Source: CAZMLC01 sp964567125 (lineage in GTDB: Bacteria; Verrucomicrobiota; Kiritimatiellia; RFP12; UBA1067). Taken from it: 51,714 nucleotides of DNA. The stretch covers positions 1 to 51,714 of the forward strand of contig CAZMLC010000011.1 in assembly GCA_964567125.1 (NCBI GenBank). The letters run 5' to 3'. The position numbers and the translations under genes are program-made. Shown in pieces: positions 24,594 to 32,356 of this stretch; the first letter of the stretch is position 1; every line of letters begins with the position of its first letter. A model generated the notes under the pieces. That model was not told where the DNA came from and made no database searches. It was given only the letters and a program-made list of their open reading frames with translations.

Positions 24594-25582
24594 ATCCAGC
24601 AATCACCACAGCCTATAAAGTGTTAGACGGAAACTCCCTTTCGGAGGCCGAGGCACTGGCCCTTACGCAGCTTGAGGGCTGCGACATTCTCGATCTCATC
24701 TCCCTAGCCAATAAAGTGCGGGATCGCTTTGCCCCGAAACTTATTTCCTGCTCAATTGTGAATGCGAAATCCGGCGTCTGCTCGCAGAATTGCAAGTTCT
24801 GCTCACAATCAGGATTTCATCAAACCGGTATTGAGACCTATTCGCTTTTAGAACCATCCGAGCTTGTACAATCCGCCAAGACAATCTATGACCAAGGCGT
24901 GCGGACGTTCGGCATTGTCACCAGCGGGTTTGGCTATCGGGAAGTCACGCCGGAGTTTGAAAAAATCCTCGTCTGCATGGATGCGCTGCGCGCAACGTTT
25001 CCAGACCTGAAACTCTGTGTTTCGATCGGGATCCTCTCCGAAACCACGGCGCGCCTGCTGGCGGAGCACGGCGCATGGCGGTACAACATGAATCTCCAGA
25101 CCAATCCCGAACGTTACCGCGAGTTGATTGCGGATACCCATTCGATTGAGGAGAAGATCCAGACCATCCGGTACTTGCAGGCATTCGGCGTGAGCATCTG
25201 CTGCGGCGGTATCTTCGGCCTTGGCGAAACGTGGCACGATCGCGTCAAAATGGCAATCGCCTGCCGCGAACTCAATGTGGAGGGTTGCCCGCTCAATGTC
25301 TTGCTGCCCATCGCGGGAACACCGCTGGAACATCTGCCCATCATGGAACCCGCGGATGTCGCCAAGGCCTTTGCCATTTTCCGTTTAATCAATCCGCACA
25401 AGATGATCAAGTTTGCCGCTGGACGGGAGACCACCATGAAGGATTTTCAAGGACTCCTGATGCTCAGCGGAATCAACAGCATCATCACCGGCGGCTATCT
25501 CACAACGCGGGGTCGAAGCATCGAAGAGGATCAGAAACTGCTGAACAACCTGTGCGCATTTACCCAGCATGCGCGCACATAA
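24584..25582 (+). CDS. bioB: Biotin synthase-like radical SAM protein (BioB), atypical auxiliary cluster ligands
   Basis: 332 residues. Radical SAM ligands are Cys66, Cys70 and Cys73 in SGVCSQNCKFCSQS, the BioB signature. Other BioB landmarks are YNMNLQTNPERY, SICCGGIFGLGET, LNVLLPIAGTPLE and FAAGRETTM. BioB inserts sulfur into dethiobiotin. In E. coli the sacrificial [2Fe-2S] cluster is held by Cys97, Cys128, Cys188 and Arg260. Here the Cys128, Cys188 and Arg260 equivalents are visible (LKLCVSIG, ICCGGI, AGRE), but the Cys97 position reads TFGIVTSGFG with no Cys. The usual Y-N-H-N-L-D-T is Y-N-M-N-L-Q-T. It may be an anaerobe-type biotin synthase with a different sulfur donor. Overlap with hydE implies coupling. 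Confidence 0.82.
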   Translation: MFLNPAITTAYKVLDGNSLSEAEALALTQLEGCDILDLISLANKVRDRFAPKLISCSIVNAKSGVCSQNCKFCSQSGFHQTGIETYSLLEPSELVQSAKTIYDQGVRTFGIVTSGFGYREVTPEFEKILVCMDALRATFPDLKLCVSIGILSETTARLLAEHGAWRYNMNLQTNPERYRELIADTHSIEEKIQTIRYLQAFGVSICCGGIFGLGETWHDRVKMAIACRELNVEGCPLNVLLPIAGTPLEHLPIMEPADVAKAFAIFRLINPHKMIKFAAGRETTMKDFQGLLMLSGINSIITGGYLTTRGRSIEEDQKLLNNLCAFTQHART

Positions 25583-25616
25583 CGGTGTGCGTATCGCTGA
25601 ATGTCTACAAAAGTGA

Positions 25617-25645
25617 TTGACATTTGTTTCGTTTTACTTTAAGGT
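25617..25645 (+). promoter_or_regulatory. Possible promoter for the cysK operon
   Basis: A perfect TTGACA at 25617-25622, but the hexamer at 17-bp spacing is the weak TAAGGT (25640-25645). The poor -10 would fit a promoter that needs an activator or is under repression by the downstream Rrf2 regulator; this is inference. Confidence 0.4.
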
Positions 25646-25696
25646 GATCAGCACAAGGACATCAAGCAGTCATTCGCATAACACGAGGAGTACATC

Positions 25697-26626
25697 ATGA
25701 GTAAGATTGCGAACCATATCACGGATTTGATCGGCAATACGCCGCTTGTTCGTATCAACCGGCTGAACACGGGAAAAGCGGAAGTTTTGGCAAAAGTCGA
25801 GTCGTTCAATCCTGCATCCAGCATCAAGGATCGGATTGCCTTAGCGATGATCGAAGCTGCGGAACGCGAAAAACGTATTGCGCCGGGTGCGTTATTGATT
25901 GAACCGACCAGCGGCAATACCGGAGTCGGCCTTGCGCTTGTTGCAGCGGTAAAGGGCTACCGCCTGATCCTCACCATGCCGGAAACCATGAGCATCGAAC
26001 GCCGTAAACTGCTGAAGGCCTATGGTGCGGAGCTCGTTCTGACCGACGGCACATTGGGCATGCGCGGAGCGATTCAAAAGGCCGAGGAGCTGCAGAAGCA
26101 GTACCCCGGCTCCATGATTCTCCAGCAATTTGAGAACCCGGCCAATCCGGATATCCATCGGCGTACGACCGCGCTTGAAATCTTGCGCGACACCGATGAA
26201 AAGGTCGATATCTTTATTGCCGGCGTCGGCACGGGGGGAACCATTTCAGGTGTCGGTGCAGCCTTGAAGCAACGCCTTCCATCCGTAAAGATCGTGGCCG
26301 TCGAACCCGATGCCTCGCCGGTCCTCTCCGGTGGTAAACCTGGTCCGCACAAGATCCAAGGCATCGGTGCCGGTTTTATTCCCAGCACCTATGATGCAAA
26401 GGTGGTCGATCAGGTCGTCACCGTCTCCGCGGAAGAAGCGGGTATTACGGCCCGGGCTGCGGCAAAACAGGAAGGCTTGCTGATTGGTATCTCATCGGGC
26501 GCAGCGCTCGCCGTTGCGTTGAAATACGCGAACGAGGAGGCAAACGCGGGGAAGCGGATTGTCGTGCTCCTTCCTGATACGGGTGAACGCTATCTTTCCA
26601 CCTGGCTGTTTGAAACGGAACAATAA
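25697..26626 (+). CDS. cysK: Cysteine synthase (O-acetylserine sulfhydrylase)
   Basis: 309 residues with a GAGGAG ribosome-binding site. The PLP lysine lies in FNPASSIKDRIA; the substrate loop is EPTSGNTGVGLA; the phosphate-binding glycine loop is GVGTGGTISGVG; IGISSGAA and LLPDTGERYLST close the active site. It makes cysteine from O-acetylserine and sulfide in the cytoplasm. First gene of cysK-metY-Rrf2: metY starts 11 bases after the stop. The sulfide supply fits an anaerobic habitat, and cysteine feeds the Fe-S and thiolation genes just downstream. Confidence 0.95.
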   Translation: MSKIANHITDLIGNTPLVRINRLNTGKAEVLAKVESFNPASSIKDRIALAMIEAAEREKRIAPGALLIEPTSGNTGVGLALVAAVKGYRLILTMPETMSIERRKLLKAYGAELVLTDGTLGMRGAIQKAEELQKQYPGSMILQQFENPANPDIHRRTTALEILRDTDEKVDIFIAGVGTGGTISGVGAALKQRLPSVKIVAVEPDASPVLSGGKPGPHKIQGIGAGFIPSTYDAKVVDQVVTVSAEEAGITARAAAKQEGLLIGISSGAALAVALKYANEEANAGKRIVVLLPDTGERYLSTWLFETEQ

Positions 26627-26636
26627 GGGGCCTCTC

Positions 26637-27920
26637 ATGCGTGAAAAAAAGTATCACCTCGAGACATTGGCCTTGCATGCAGGTCAAGTACCGGATCCAA
26701 CAACGCTTGCACGCGCGGTACCGGTTTATCGGACAACGGCGTACAATTTTCGCGACTCGAAACATGGTGCCGACCTCTTTGCCTTGCGTGAACTGGGGAA
26801 CATCTATTCGCGTCTGATGAATCCCACGAACGATGTGTTGGAAAAACGTCTCGCGGCGCTGGAAGGCGGAGCTGCCGCTTTAACGCTCGCCAGTGGCACA
26901 GCAGCGATCTATTTCACGATCACCAATATTCTGCGCCAAGGCGATGAATTTGTCGCGGCGAACAACCTCTACGGCGGGACGTTTACCCAGTTCGACGCGA
27001 TCCTGCCCCAACAAGGCATCTCGGTGCGTTGGACCGCAGTTAACGATTTCGCAGCGGTCGAAGCAGCGATCAACGCAAAAACACGCGCCATCTATATCGA
27101 GACTGTCGGTAATCCCGGACTCGATGTCGCGGATATCGCCGGCTATGCCGCGCTCGCAAAAAAATATCACTTGCCTTTGATCGTGGATGCTACGTTTACG
27201 CCGCCGACACTTCTGCGCCCGATCGAACACGGTGCGGATATTGTGATTCACTCGCTCTCCAAATGGATTGGCGGCCATGGCACCGCGATTGGCGGTGTCG
27301 TCATCGACGCCGGTACGTTTGATTGGACCGATCCGAAGTTTGCGCTCTACAACGAGCCGGATCGCGGGTATCACGGCTTGCGGTTTGCACATGATCTTGG
27401 TCCGCTCAATCCGCTGGCGTTTATTTTGCGCCTGCGCACCGTAGGCTTGCGCAATCAGGGGGCTACGCTGGCGCCGGATGCGGCATGGATCTTTATTCAA
27501 GGCGTTGAAACCCTTGCGCTCCGCATGGCCAAGCACAGCGAGAACGCCTATCGTGTCGCGACCTTTCTGAGAAACCATCCGAAGGTCGCCTGGGTCAAAC
27601 ACCCTGGACTCGAGGGCACGCCCTACGCGCAGACTTATCTGCCGAACGGCGCGGGCGGCATGGTCGTTTTCGGAGTCAAGGGTTCGGCTGCAGAAGCAAT
27701 GAAGATCGTCGACACCATCACGCTCTTCAGCCTGCTGGCGAATGTCGGCGATGCGAAGAGCTTAATCATTCACCCGGCGAGCACCACGCACTCGCAACTC
27801 TCGCCCGAGGACTTGAAGAAATCGGGCGTTGCGCCGGAAATGATCCGACTCTCCATCGGGCTTGAACATATCGATGATATTCTGGATGCGTTGAACGAGG
27901 CGCTCGCCTCATGTGAATAG
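26637..27920 (+). CDS. metY: O-acetylhomoserine aminocarboxypropyltransferase (sulfhydrylase)
   Basis: 427 residues; ATG at 26637 with AAGGGG 6 bp upstream. It belongs to the Cys/Met metabolism PLP family: YSRLMNPTNDVLEKRLAALEG, LASGTAAI, ETVGNPGLDVADI, DATFTPPTLLRPIEHGADI and the PLP-lysine motif IHSLSKWIGGHGT. The MetY type is indicated by the length, by FALYNEPDRGYHGL and by HPASTTHSQLS near the end. It condenses O-acetylhomoserine with sulfide to homocysteine, giving direct sulfhydrylation toward methionine. It sits between cysK and the Rrf2 regulator gene in one operon, so both cysteine and homocysteine entry points are under the same control. Confidence 0.93.
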   Translation: MREKKYHLETLALHAGQVPDPTTLARAVPVYRTTAYNFRDSKHGADLFALRELGNIYSRLMNPTNDVLEKRLAALEGGAAALTLASGTAAIYFTITNILRQGDEFVAANNLYGGTFTQFDAILPQQGISVRWTAVNDFAAVEAAINAKTRAIYIETVGNPGLDVADIAGYAALAKKYHLPLIVDATFTPPTLLRPIEHGADIVIHSLSKWIGGHGTAIGGVVIDAGTFDWTDPKFALYNEPDRGYHGLRFAHDLGPLNPLAFILRLRTVGLRNQGATLAPDAAWIFIQGVETLALRMAKHSENAYRVATFLRNHPKVAWVKHPGLEGTPYAQTYLPNGAGGMVVFGVKGSAAEAMKIVDTITLFSLLANVGDAKSLIIHPASTTHSQLSPEDLKKSGVAPEMIRLSIGLEHIDDILDALNEALASCE

Positions 27921-27932
27921 GAGACCCGCGCC

Positions 27933-28346
27933 ATGCGCATTTCAACCAAAGGACGCTACGCGTTACGGACACTCGCCGATATTGCCTGTCAGGGAACTGC
28001 GCACCCAGTTTCTTTTCAATCGATTGCGCAGCGTCAGGGAATCTCGCAGAAATATCTCTGGCAGATTATCACGCCGCTCAAAGAGGCGGGCCTGCTCGAA
28101 GTTGTGCGCGGTGTCAACGGCGGCTGCATACTGACGCGCGATCCGCATACGCTCACGGTGCGCGATATTCTTGTGGCCGCAGAGGGGCCTATTCAGCTGG
28201 TCCCCTGCTTGAATGATCATCCTGATTGCACGCGCGCCGCGACCTGTTGCGCGCGCACAGTCTGGAATCAAGTCAATGAGAAACTGCTGGCCGCACTCGA
28301 TGAAATCACATTGAGCACGGTGATGGACGAACAGTCCATTCCTTAA
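27933..28346 (+). CDS. Rrf2 family transcriptional regulator (IscR/CymR-like)
   Basis: 137 residues. An N-terminal winged helix starts MRISTKGRYALRTLADIA and has the recognition region ISQKYLWQIITPLKEAGLLEVVRGVNGG, both classic Rrf2 features. The C-terminal part holds PCLNDHPDC and ATCCAR. The Cys-rich loop matches Rrf2 members that ligate a [2Fe-2S] or [4Fe-4S] cluster. The family senses Fe-S status (IscR), NO (NsrR) or cysteine supply (CymR). Position 12 bases after metY in a cysteine/methionine operon suggests control of sulfur assimilation, probably with feedback on its own operon. Confidence 0.9.
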   Translation: MRISTKGRYALRTLADIACQGTAHPVSFQSIAQRQGISQKYLWQIITPLKEAGLLEVVRGVNGGCILTRDPHTLTVRDILVAAEGPIQLVPCLNDHPDCTRAATCCARTVWNQVNEKLLAALDEITLSTVMDEQSIP

Positions 28347-28442
28347 ATTGCACGCCTGAATGTTATTGAACACGTGCGCATATATTCACAACCATTGCGG
28401 TAGACTTTTAACATCCTCTGTCGCACGACGCAAGGAGCTCCT

Positions 28443-29513
28443 TTGAACATTGCTGTTGGTTTATCCGGCGGTGTGGATTCGGCCGTAACGTTTGCCCTGC
28501 TGAAAGAACAAGGCCATATCGTGCAGGGCATCACGATGAAAATATGGTCTGACGGACGCTATCAAGGGGGCGCGGCAGATGCGTGTTTCGGGCCTCATGA
28601 AGCACATGATATCCGCGCGGCAGCAGCACTGTGCAAGCAGCTGTCCGTGCCCTACCATGTCTTTGATTGCGCTCAGGCGTATGAAGCGATCGTGCTCGAA
28701 TATTTCCGCAGGGAGTATCTTGAAGGTCGGACACCCAATCCCTGCATACGCTGTAACAGTCTCATGAAATTTGGCGTCCTGCTCGACATGGCGCGCACCT
28801 CCGGCGTGAAGTTTGATGCATTCGCAACTGGACATTATGCGCGCGTCGCACGCGAAAACAACCGATGGGGCGTGCGCAAAGGCGTGGATCTGCTCAAAGA
28901 TCAATCCTATTTTCTCTATCGCTTGCAGCAGCACCAACTTGAAAACGTGCTCTTCCCTCTTGGGGCGCTCACCAAACAGGCGGTGCGTGCCCATGCCCGA
29001 CGCCTGAACCTTGACGTGGCACAGAAAAAAGACAGTCAGGATTTTTACAGCGGTGATTACCGCGAATTGCTGCACGTTGACGCACAGCCAGGTCCGATTG
29101 TGGACCGTAACCGGCGGATACTCGGAACGCATACAGGCCATTGGAATTTCACCATCGGACAACGCAAAGGCCTGCATCTTAGCGGTCAAGGAAAACCGCT
29201 CTATGTGGTTGAAATCAACGCCTGCCGCAATGAAGTTGTCGTTGACGAAAACGCCGCAACCATCCATCATCACGTGCGATTAACGGACTGTAACTGGGTA
29301 TCGAAGACACCTGAAACACTCGATCCGCGGGTTGATGTTAAGCTCCGCTCCGCCGCGATTCCGGCGCCGGCTGAACTGCTGCTGTCACAAAACGCGCACA
29401 CCGCGGAGCTGTATTTCCCGAGGGGGACACGCGCAGCGACACGCGGTCAATCCGCTGTTCTGTACGCGGGCGATCTTTTACTGGGCGGCGGTATCATCGA
29501 GAAGATTGACTAA
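28443..29513 (+). CDS. mnmA: tRNA-uridine 2-sulfurtransferase MnmA, variant lacking the second catalytic Cys
   Basis: 356 residues. It starts with TTG at 28443, supported by AAGGAG 5 bp upstream. The PP-loop is LSGGVDSAV. The first catalytic cysteine is Cys101 in GRTPNPCIRCNSLMKFG, with Cys104 nearby. FATGHYARV and KDQSYFLYRL are family hallmarks. E. coli MnmA has a second catalytic Cys in D-S-Q-D-I-C-F; here the segment reads KKDSQDFYSGDY, so that Cys is absent. The ACFGPHEAHDI stretch early in the protein belongs to the same variant type. It thiolates U34 of Lys/Glu/Gln tRNAs using persulfide sulfur or possibly an Fe-S cluster. thiS and thiF follow within 30 bases and may supply sulfur. Confidence 0.93.
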   Translation: MNIAVGLSGGVDSAVTFALLKEQGHIVQGITMKIWSDGRYQGGAADACFGPHEAHDIRAAAALCKQLSVPYHVFDCAQAYEAIVLEYFRREYLEGRTPNPCIRCNSLMKFGVLLDMARTSGVKFDAFATGHYARVARENNRWGVRKGVDLLKDQSYFLYRLQQHQLENVLFPLGALTKQAVRAHARRLNLDVAQKKDSQDFYSGDYRELLHVDAQPGPIVDRNRRILGTHTGHWNFTIGQRKGLHLSGQGKPLYVVEINACRNEVVVDENAATIHHHVRLTDCNWVSKTPETLDPRVDVKLRSAAIPAPAELLLSQNAHTAELYFPRGTRAATRGQSAVLYAGDLLLGGGIIEKID

Positions 29514-29540
29514 ACACGACAAACTAAAAAGGACACGACC

Positions 29541-29741
29541 ATGACACTGACAGTCAACGGAAACGCGCTGACAACCGAAGCGCAAACGCTGGCGGATTTC
29601 TTTGCACAAAAACAGCTTGAAACGCAGCATAGTATTGTTGAACTCAACCACGAGATCGTACTTAAAACCGCGGACTTCGCACACATCATTTTGCACGAAG
29701 GCGATGAGCTAAATATCCTGCACATTGTCGGAGGAGGATAA
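29541..29741 (+). CDS. thiS: Sulfur carrier protein ThiS
   Basis: 66 residues, the family size. It has a ubiquitin-like beta-grasp fold with N-terminal MTLTVNGNAL and C-terminal HIVGGG, whose terminal Gly is adenylated and then thiocarboxylated. It donates sulfur for the thiazole of thiamin, and related carriers serve other thiolation reactions. It lies 27 bases after mnmA and 3 bases before the ThiF gene, so the pair is surely co-expressed. No thiG or thiH is next to it, leaving the sulfur acceptor open. Confidence 0.9.
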   Translation: MTLTVNGNALTTEAQTLADFFAQKQLETQHSIVELNHEIVLKTADFAHIILHEGDELNILHIVGGG

Positions 29742-29744
29742 GCG

Positions 29745-30350
29745 ATGAATCCGAACGCCTATTTAACCAACAGTCAGCGAACCCATTTGCAGACGGCCCG
29801 TATCGGCATTGCCGGTGCCGGCGGCTTAGGCTCAAACTGCGCCATGCATCTGGTTCGTGCGGGATTGAGCCGGTTTGTTATCGTTGATTTTGATCGCGTG
29901 AGCGCAAGCAACCTGAACCGCCAGTTTTATTTTGCGGACCAGCTGGATCAGTTCAAGACCCTGGCGTTGCGCACTAATCTGCTGCGCATTAATCCGGACC
30001 TTGACCTTACCCTCCACACGCAGCGCGTTACCGCGGAAAATGCATGGGCGCTTTTTGACACCTGCAATATCATCGTGGAGGCGTTCGACGCAGAAGCCAG
30101 CAAACACATGCTGATCTCCACATTACTCCCTTACGGGAAACCGCTTGTTGCTGCAACGGGGCTTGCCGGATTTGGGCAATCCAATGAAATGCGCGTCCGG
30201 AAATTCGGCAGTACGCTCTACGTTGTTGGCGATGGCGTATCCGCCGTTTCTGCTGAAAAACAGTCTTTTCCATCTTCCCCGCGCGTGGGCATTGCCGCTG
30301 CGATGCAGGCTAATACCGTCATGGCCATTTTACTCGGAGCACCCCTATGA
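29745..30350 (+). CDS. thiF: ThiS adenylyltransferase ThiF (short form)
   Basis: 201 residues, matching the short ThiF form known in clostridia rather than the about 250-residue E. coli type. The ATP-binding loop is IGIAGAGGLGSNCA. The E1-family motif VIVDFDRVSASNLNRQFYF places the Asp and Asn-x-x-R-Q residues that bind ATP and Mg. There is no CxxC zinc pair and no rhodanese domain. It activates the ThiS C-terminal Gly as acyl-adenylate in the cytoplasm. Gene order mnmA-thiS-thiF suggests one sulfur-relay transcript; it ends 2 bases before the convergent Spy-like gene. Confidence 0.92.
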   Translation: MNPNAYLTNSQRTHLQTARIGIAGAGGLGSNCAMHLVRAGLSRFVIVDFDRVSASNLNRQFYFADQLDQFKTLALRTNLLRINPDLDLTLHTQRVTAENAWALFDTCNIIVEAFDAEASKHMLISTLLPYGKPLVAATGLAGFGQSNEMRVRKFGSTLYVVGDGVSAVSAEKQSFPSSPRVGIAAAMQANTVMAILLGAPL

Positions 30351-30352
30351 TA

Positions 30353-30889
30353 CTACTTTAAGACCGGGGGAAACTTCACGACCGGTGGCTTTTCAGACAG
30401 CATACGCTCCTGTTGACGCCGCTCATACTCTTCCACCAGTTTGTTCATCGCATGCTTGCGCTGCTCGGATGTTAAATTGTTGCGGATGACCACCAACCGT
30501 TTCATGGCGATTTTCGCCTGCGCCATGCGGTCTTTACCGATCTTTTCAATGAGGATGAAGAGCCCTTCCTCGGATACTGCGGAATCGTCCATCAACCGGC
30601 GGACCATATCCGCCTGTTGCCGCGCTAAACCAGCAACCTCAGCTTCAAGCCGGAACACCTCTTTTTCCAGCGCATCCAGCTCCGCTTTGATTTTCGCCGC
30701 TTGCGCGTCCGTGACATGATGCTCCGCGCGAAACTCCGGTGATAAAACGTAGCGCTCGATAAAATTGCTGCCTAATCCGCCCGGCAAGCGGGGACGATTG
30801 AGGGCATTGGTTGGAGTTTGCTGGCACCAAGACGTACTGACCAGCAAGAGACTTCCACAAATTAGCAAACTGCGCAGGCTCTGATGCAT
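30353..30889 (-). CDS. Periplasmic Spy/CpxP-like LTxxQ protein
   Basis: 178 residues with AAGGAG 5 bp before the ATG. A signal peptide (about residues 1-22, ending STSWCQQ) exports it; a lipobox is not convincing. Residues about 50-165 are predicted alpha-helical, with heptad-like charged repeats. The paired motifs VTDAQAAKIKAEL and LTSEQRKHAMNKL resemble the two LTxxQ motifs of the Spy/CpxP/ZraP family. Those proteins are periplasmic chaperones or metal/envelope-stress sensors. Sequence similarity is low, so the function is tentative. It is divergent from ahbC, sharing the 208-bp intergenic region. Confidence 0.7.
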   Translation of the reverse strand: MHQSLRSLLICGSLLLVSTSWCQQTPTNALNRPRLPGGLGSNFIERYVLSPEFRAEHHVTDAQAAKIKAELDALEKEVFRLEAEVAGLARQQADMVRRLMDDSAVSEEGLFILIEKIGKDRMAQAKIAMKRLVVIRNNLTSEQRKHAMNKLVEEYERRQQERMLSEKPPVVKFPPVLK

Positions 30890-30943
30890 CGTGACTCCTT
30901 CAACCCAAATTATTAAATACTATGTATAGAAACGTATACAGCG

Positions 30944-30973
30944 TTCAATTATTGCCTAAAATTTTAGTATAAT
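30944..30973 (+). promoter_or_regulatory. Sigma70-type promoter for ahbC
   Basis: TTCAAT (30944-30949), an 18-bp spacer and a perfect TATAAT (30968-30973). This gives a 5' leader of about 118 nt before the ahbC ATG, long enough to hold post-transcriptional control. Confidence 0.55.
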
Positions 30974-31068
30974 TGAAGGTCGCAATGAACAGCCGCAGAC
31001 GCCCCTCACGTGCGGATAGCATATCACGAATTGCATTCTGTTATCAAGTTTGCTATTGTAAAAAACAA

Positions 31069-31088
31069 GGGAAGGACGGTAGCTACCG
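31069..31088 (+). promoter_or_regulatory. Ribosome-binding site followed by 12-bp perfect palindrome before ahbC
   Basis: GGGAAGGA at 31069-31076 is directly followed by the perfect palindrome CGGTAGCTACCG (31077-31088), then an A-run to the ATG at 31098. The ribosome-binding site is about 21 nt from the ATG, too far unless the palindrome is structured in the mRNA. It could instead be a DNA operator. Confidence 0.45.
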
Positions 31089-31097
31089 AAAAAAAAC

Positions 31098-32279
31098 ATG
31101 ATTGGAATTTCTAAACTCTATTTGAACAAGGTTGAGGTTTCGGATCCCCTGCGTTATGGGCGTCACTCGGCAAAATTGCCGAGCCATCTGCTCCAGTTCT
31201 CACAGGATAAAAAACCCGTTGTGGTCTGGAACGTGACCTCGCGCTGCAACCTCGCCTGTACGCATTGTTATGCCTCTGTTGACCAGAATTGCGGAAACGA
31301 GCTTTCCACGGAACAGGCACTTACCGTCATCGACGATCTGGCGGCTTTTGGTGCACCGGTGCTTCTCTTTTCCGGCGGTGAACCCTTCACACGCCCCGAC
31401 ATTCTTACGCTTGCAAAACATGCCGCACAAAAAGGGCTGCGCGTTGTTTTTTCAACCAATGGCACGCTCATTACGCCTGCATTAGCCGCGCAAATTAAGG
31501 CGATTGGGGCCTCCTATGCTGGAATCAGCATTGATGGCAGCGAAGCGGTGCACGATCGTTTCCGGCGTAAAGCCGGCGCCTTCAAGGAGGCCCTGAACGG
31601 CATCAGGAATTGCCGCGAAGCGGGCGTCAAAGTGGGCTTACGCGTCACCATGACGCAGGATAATGTTGCGGATATCCCTGCGATTTTCGATCTGATGGAG
31701 GCTGAGCAGATTCCGCGCATCTGCCTCTATCATCTCGTTTACTGCGGACGAGGCGCCGATATCGCCAGCCACGATCTGCCTGCGGAGCTTCGCCGGGCGA
31801 CGCTCGACGTCATTATTGATAAAACAAAGGCCATGCACGACAAAGGCTTCCCCATTGAAGTCCTCACCGTGGACAATCACTGCGACGGCCCGTATCTCTA
31901 CCTGCGCATGCTGCGCGAGAAGAATCCACATGCCGATGAAGTCATGCAACTCATGCGCATGAATGGCGGCAATAGCACAGGGCATGGGCTGGCCTGCATC
32001 AGCTGGGATGGCACGGTGTACCCGGATCAATTCTGGCGTACAAAACCAGTGGGCAATGTCCTTGAAAAACCGTTCAGTCAAATCTGGGGCAATCCGCCTG
32101 CTGATTCATTGCTGGCTCAGCTGCGTCAGAAAAAAGAGCGCGTCACGGGCCGCTGCAAGACCTGTCGTTTCCTTGATGTCTGCGGCGGCAACTTCCGCGC
32201 GCGCGCAGAGGCAGCAACTGGTGAACTCTGGGGTGTCGACCCCGCCTGCTATCTTACCGATACGGAAATCGCCCGCTGA
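31098..32279 (+). CDS. ahbC: 12,18-didecarboxysiroheme deacetylase (AhbC), radical SAM
   Basis: 393 residues. The N-terminus MIGISKLYLNKVEVSDPLRY then GRHSAKLPSHLLQFSQDKKP is characteristic of AhbC. Radical SAM ligands are Cys50, Cys54 and Cys57 (RCNLACTHCYA), with LLFSGGEPF for SAM binding. A SPASM-type C-terminal region has CKTCRFLDVCGGNFRAR and a further Cys in DPACY for auxiliary Fe-S clusters. AhbC removes two acetate side chains from 12,18-didecarboxysiroheme to give Fe-coproporphyrin III, the third step of siroheme-dependent heme b synthesis in anaerobes. AhbA/AhbB and AhbD should be elsewhere. It stands as a single-gene unit with its own promoter and terminator. Confidence 0.88.
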   Translation: MIGISKLYLNKVEVSDPLRYGRHSAKLPSHLLQFSQDKKPVVVWNVTSRCNLACTHCYASVDQNCGNELSTEQALTVIDDLAAFGAPVLLFSGGEPFTRPDILTLAKHAAQKGLRVVFSTNGTLITPALAAQIKAIGASYAGISIDGSEAVHDRFRRKAGAFKEALNGIRNCREAGVKVGLRVTMTQDNVADIPAIFDLMEAEQIPRICLYHLVYCGRGADIASHDLPAELRRATLDVIIDKTKAMHDKGFPIEVLTVDNHCDGPYLYLRMLREKNPHADEVMQLMRMNGGNSTGHGLACISWDGTVYPDQFWRTKPVGNVLEKPFSQIWGNPPADSLLAQLRQKKERVTGRCKTCRFLDVCGGNFRARAEAATGELWGVDPACYLTDTEIAR

Positions 32280-32304
32280 CGGTTGCTGTACAGCGCACAA
32301 CAAA

Positions 32305-32339
32305 GGGCAGGCATCGCACGATGCCTGCCCTCTTTTTTT
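32305..32339 (+). terminator. Strong Rho-independent terminator after ahbC
   Basis: GGGCAGGCATCG and CGATGCCTGCCC form a perfect 12-bp stem followed by TCTTTTTTT. It also lies at the convergent end of the giant protein gene, where it may act in reverse less efficiently. Confidence 0.92.
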
Positions 32340-32356
32340 ACAGTGCTGCGCTGACT

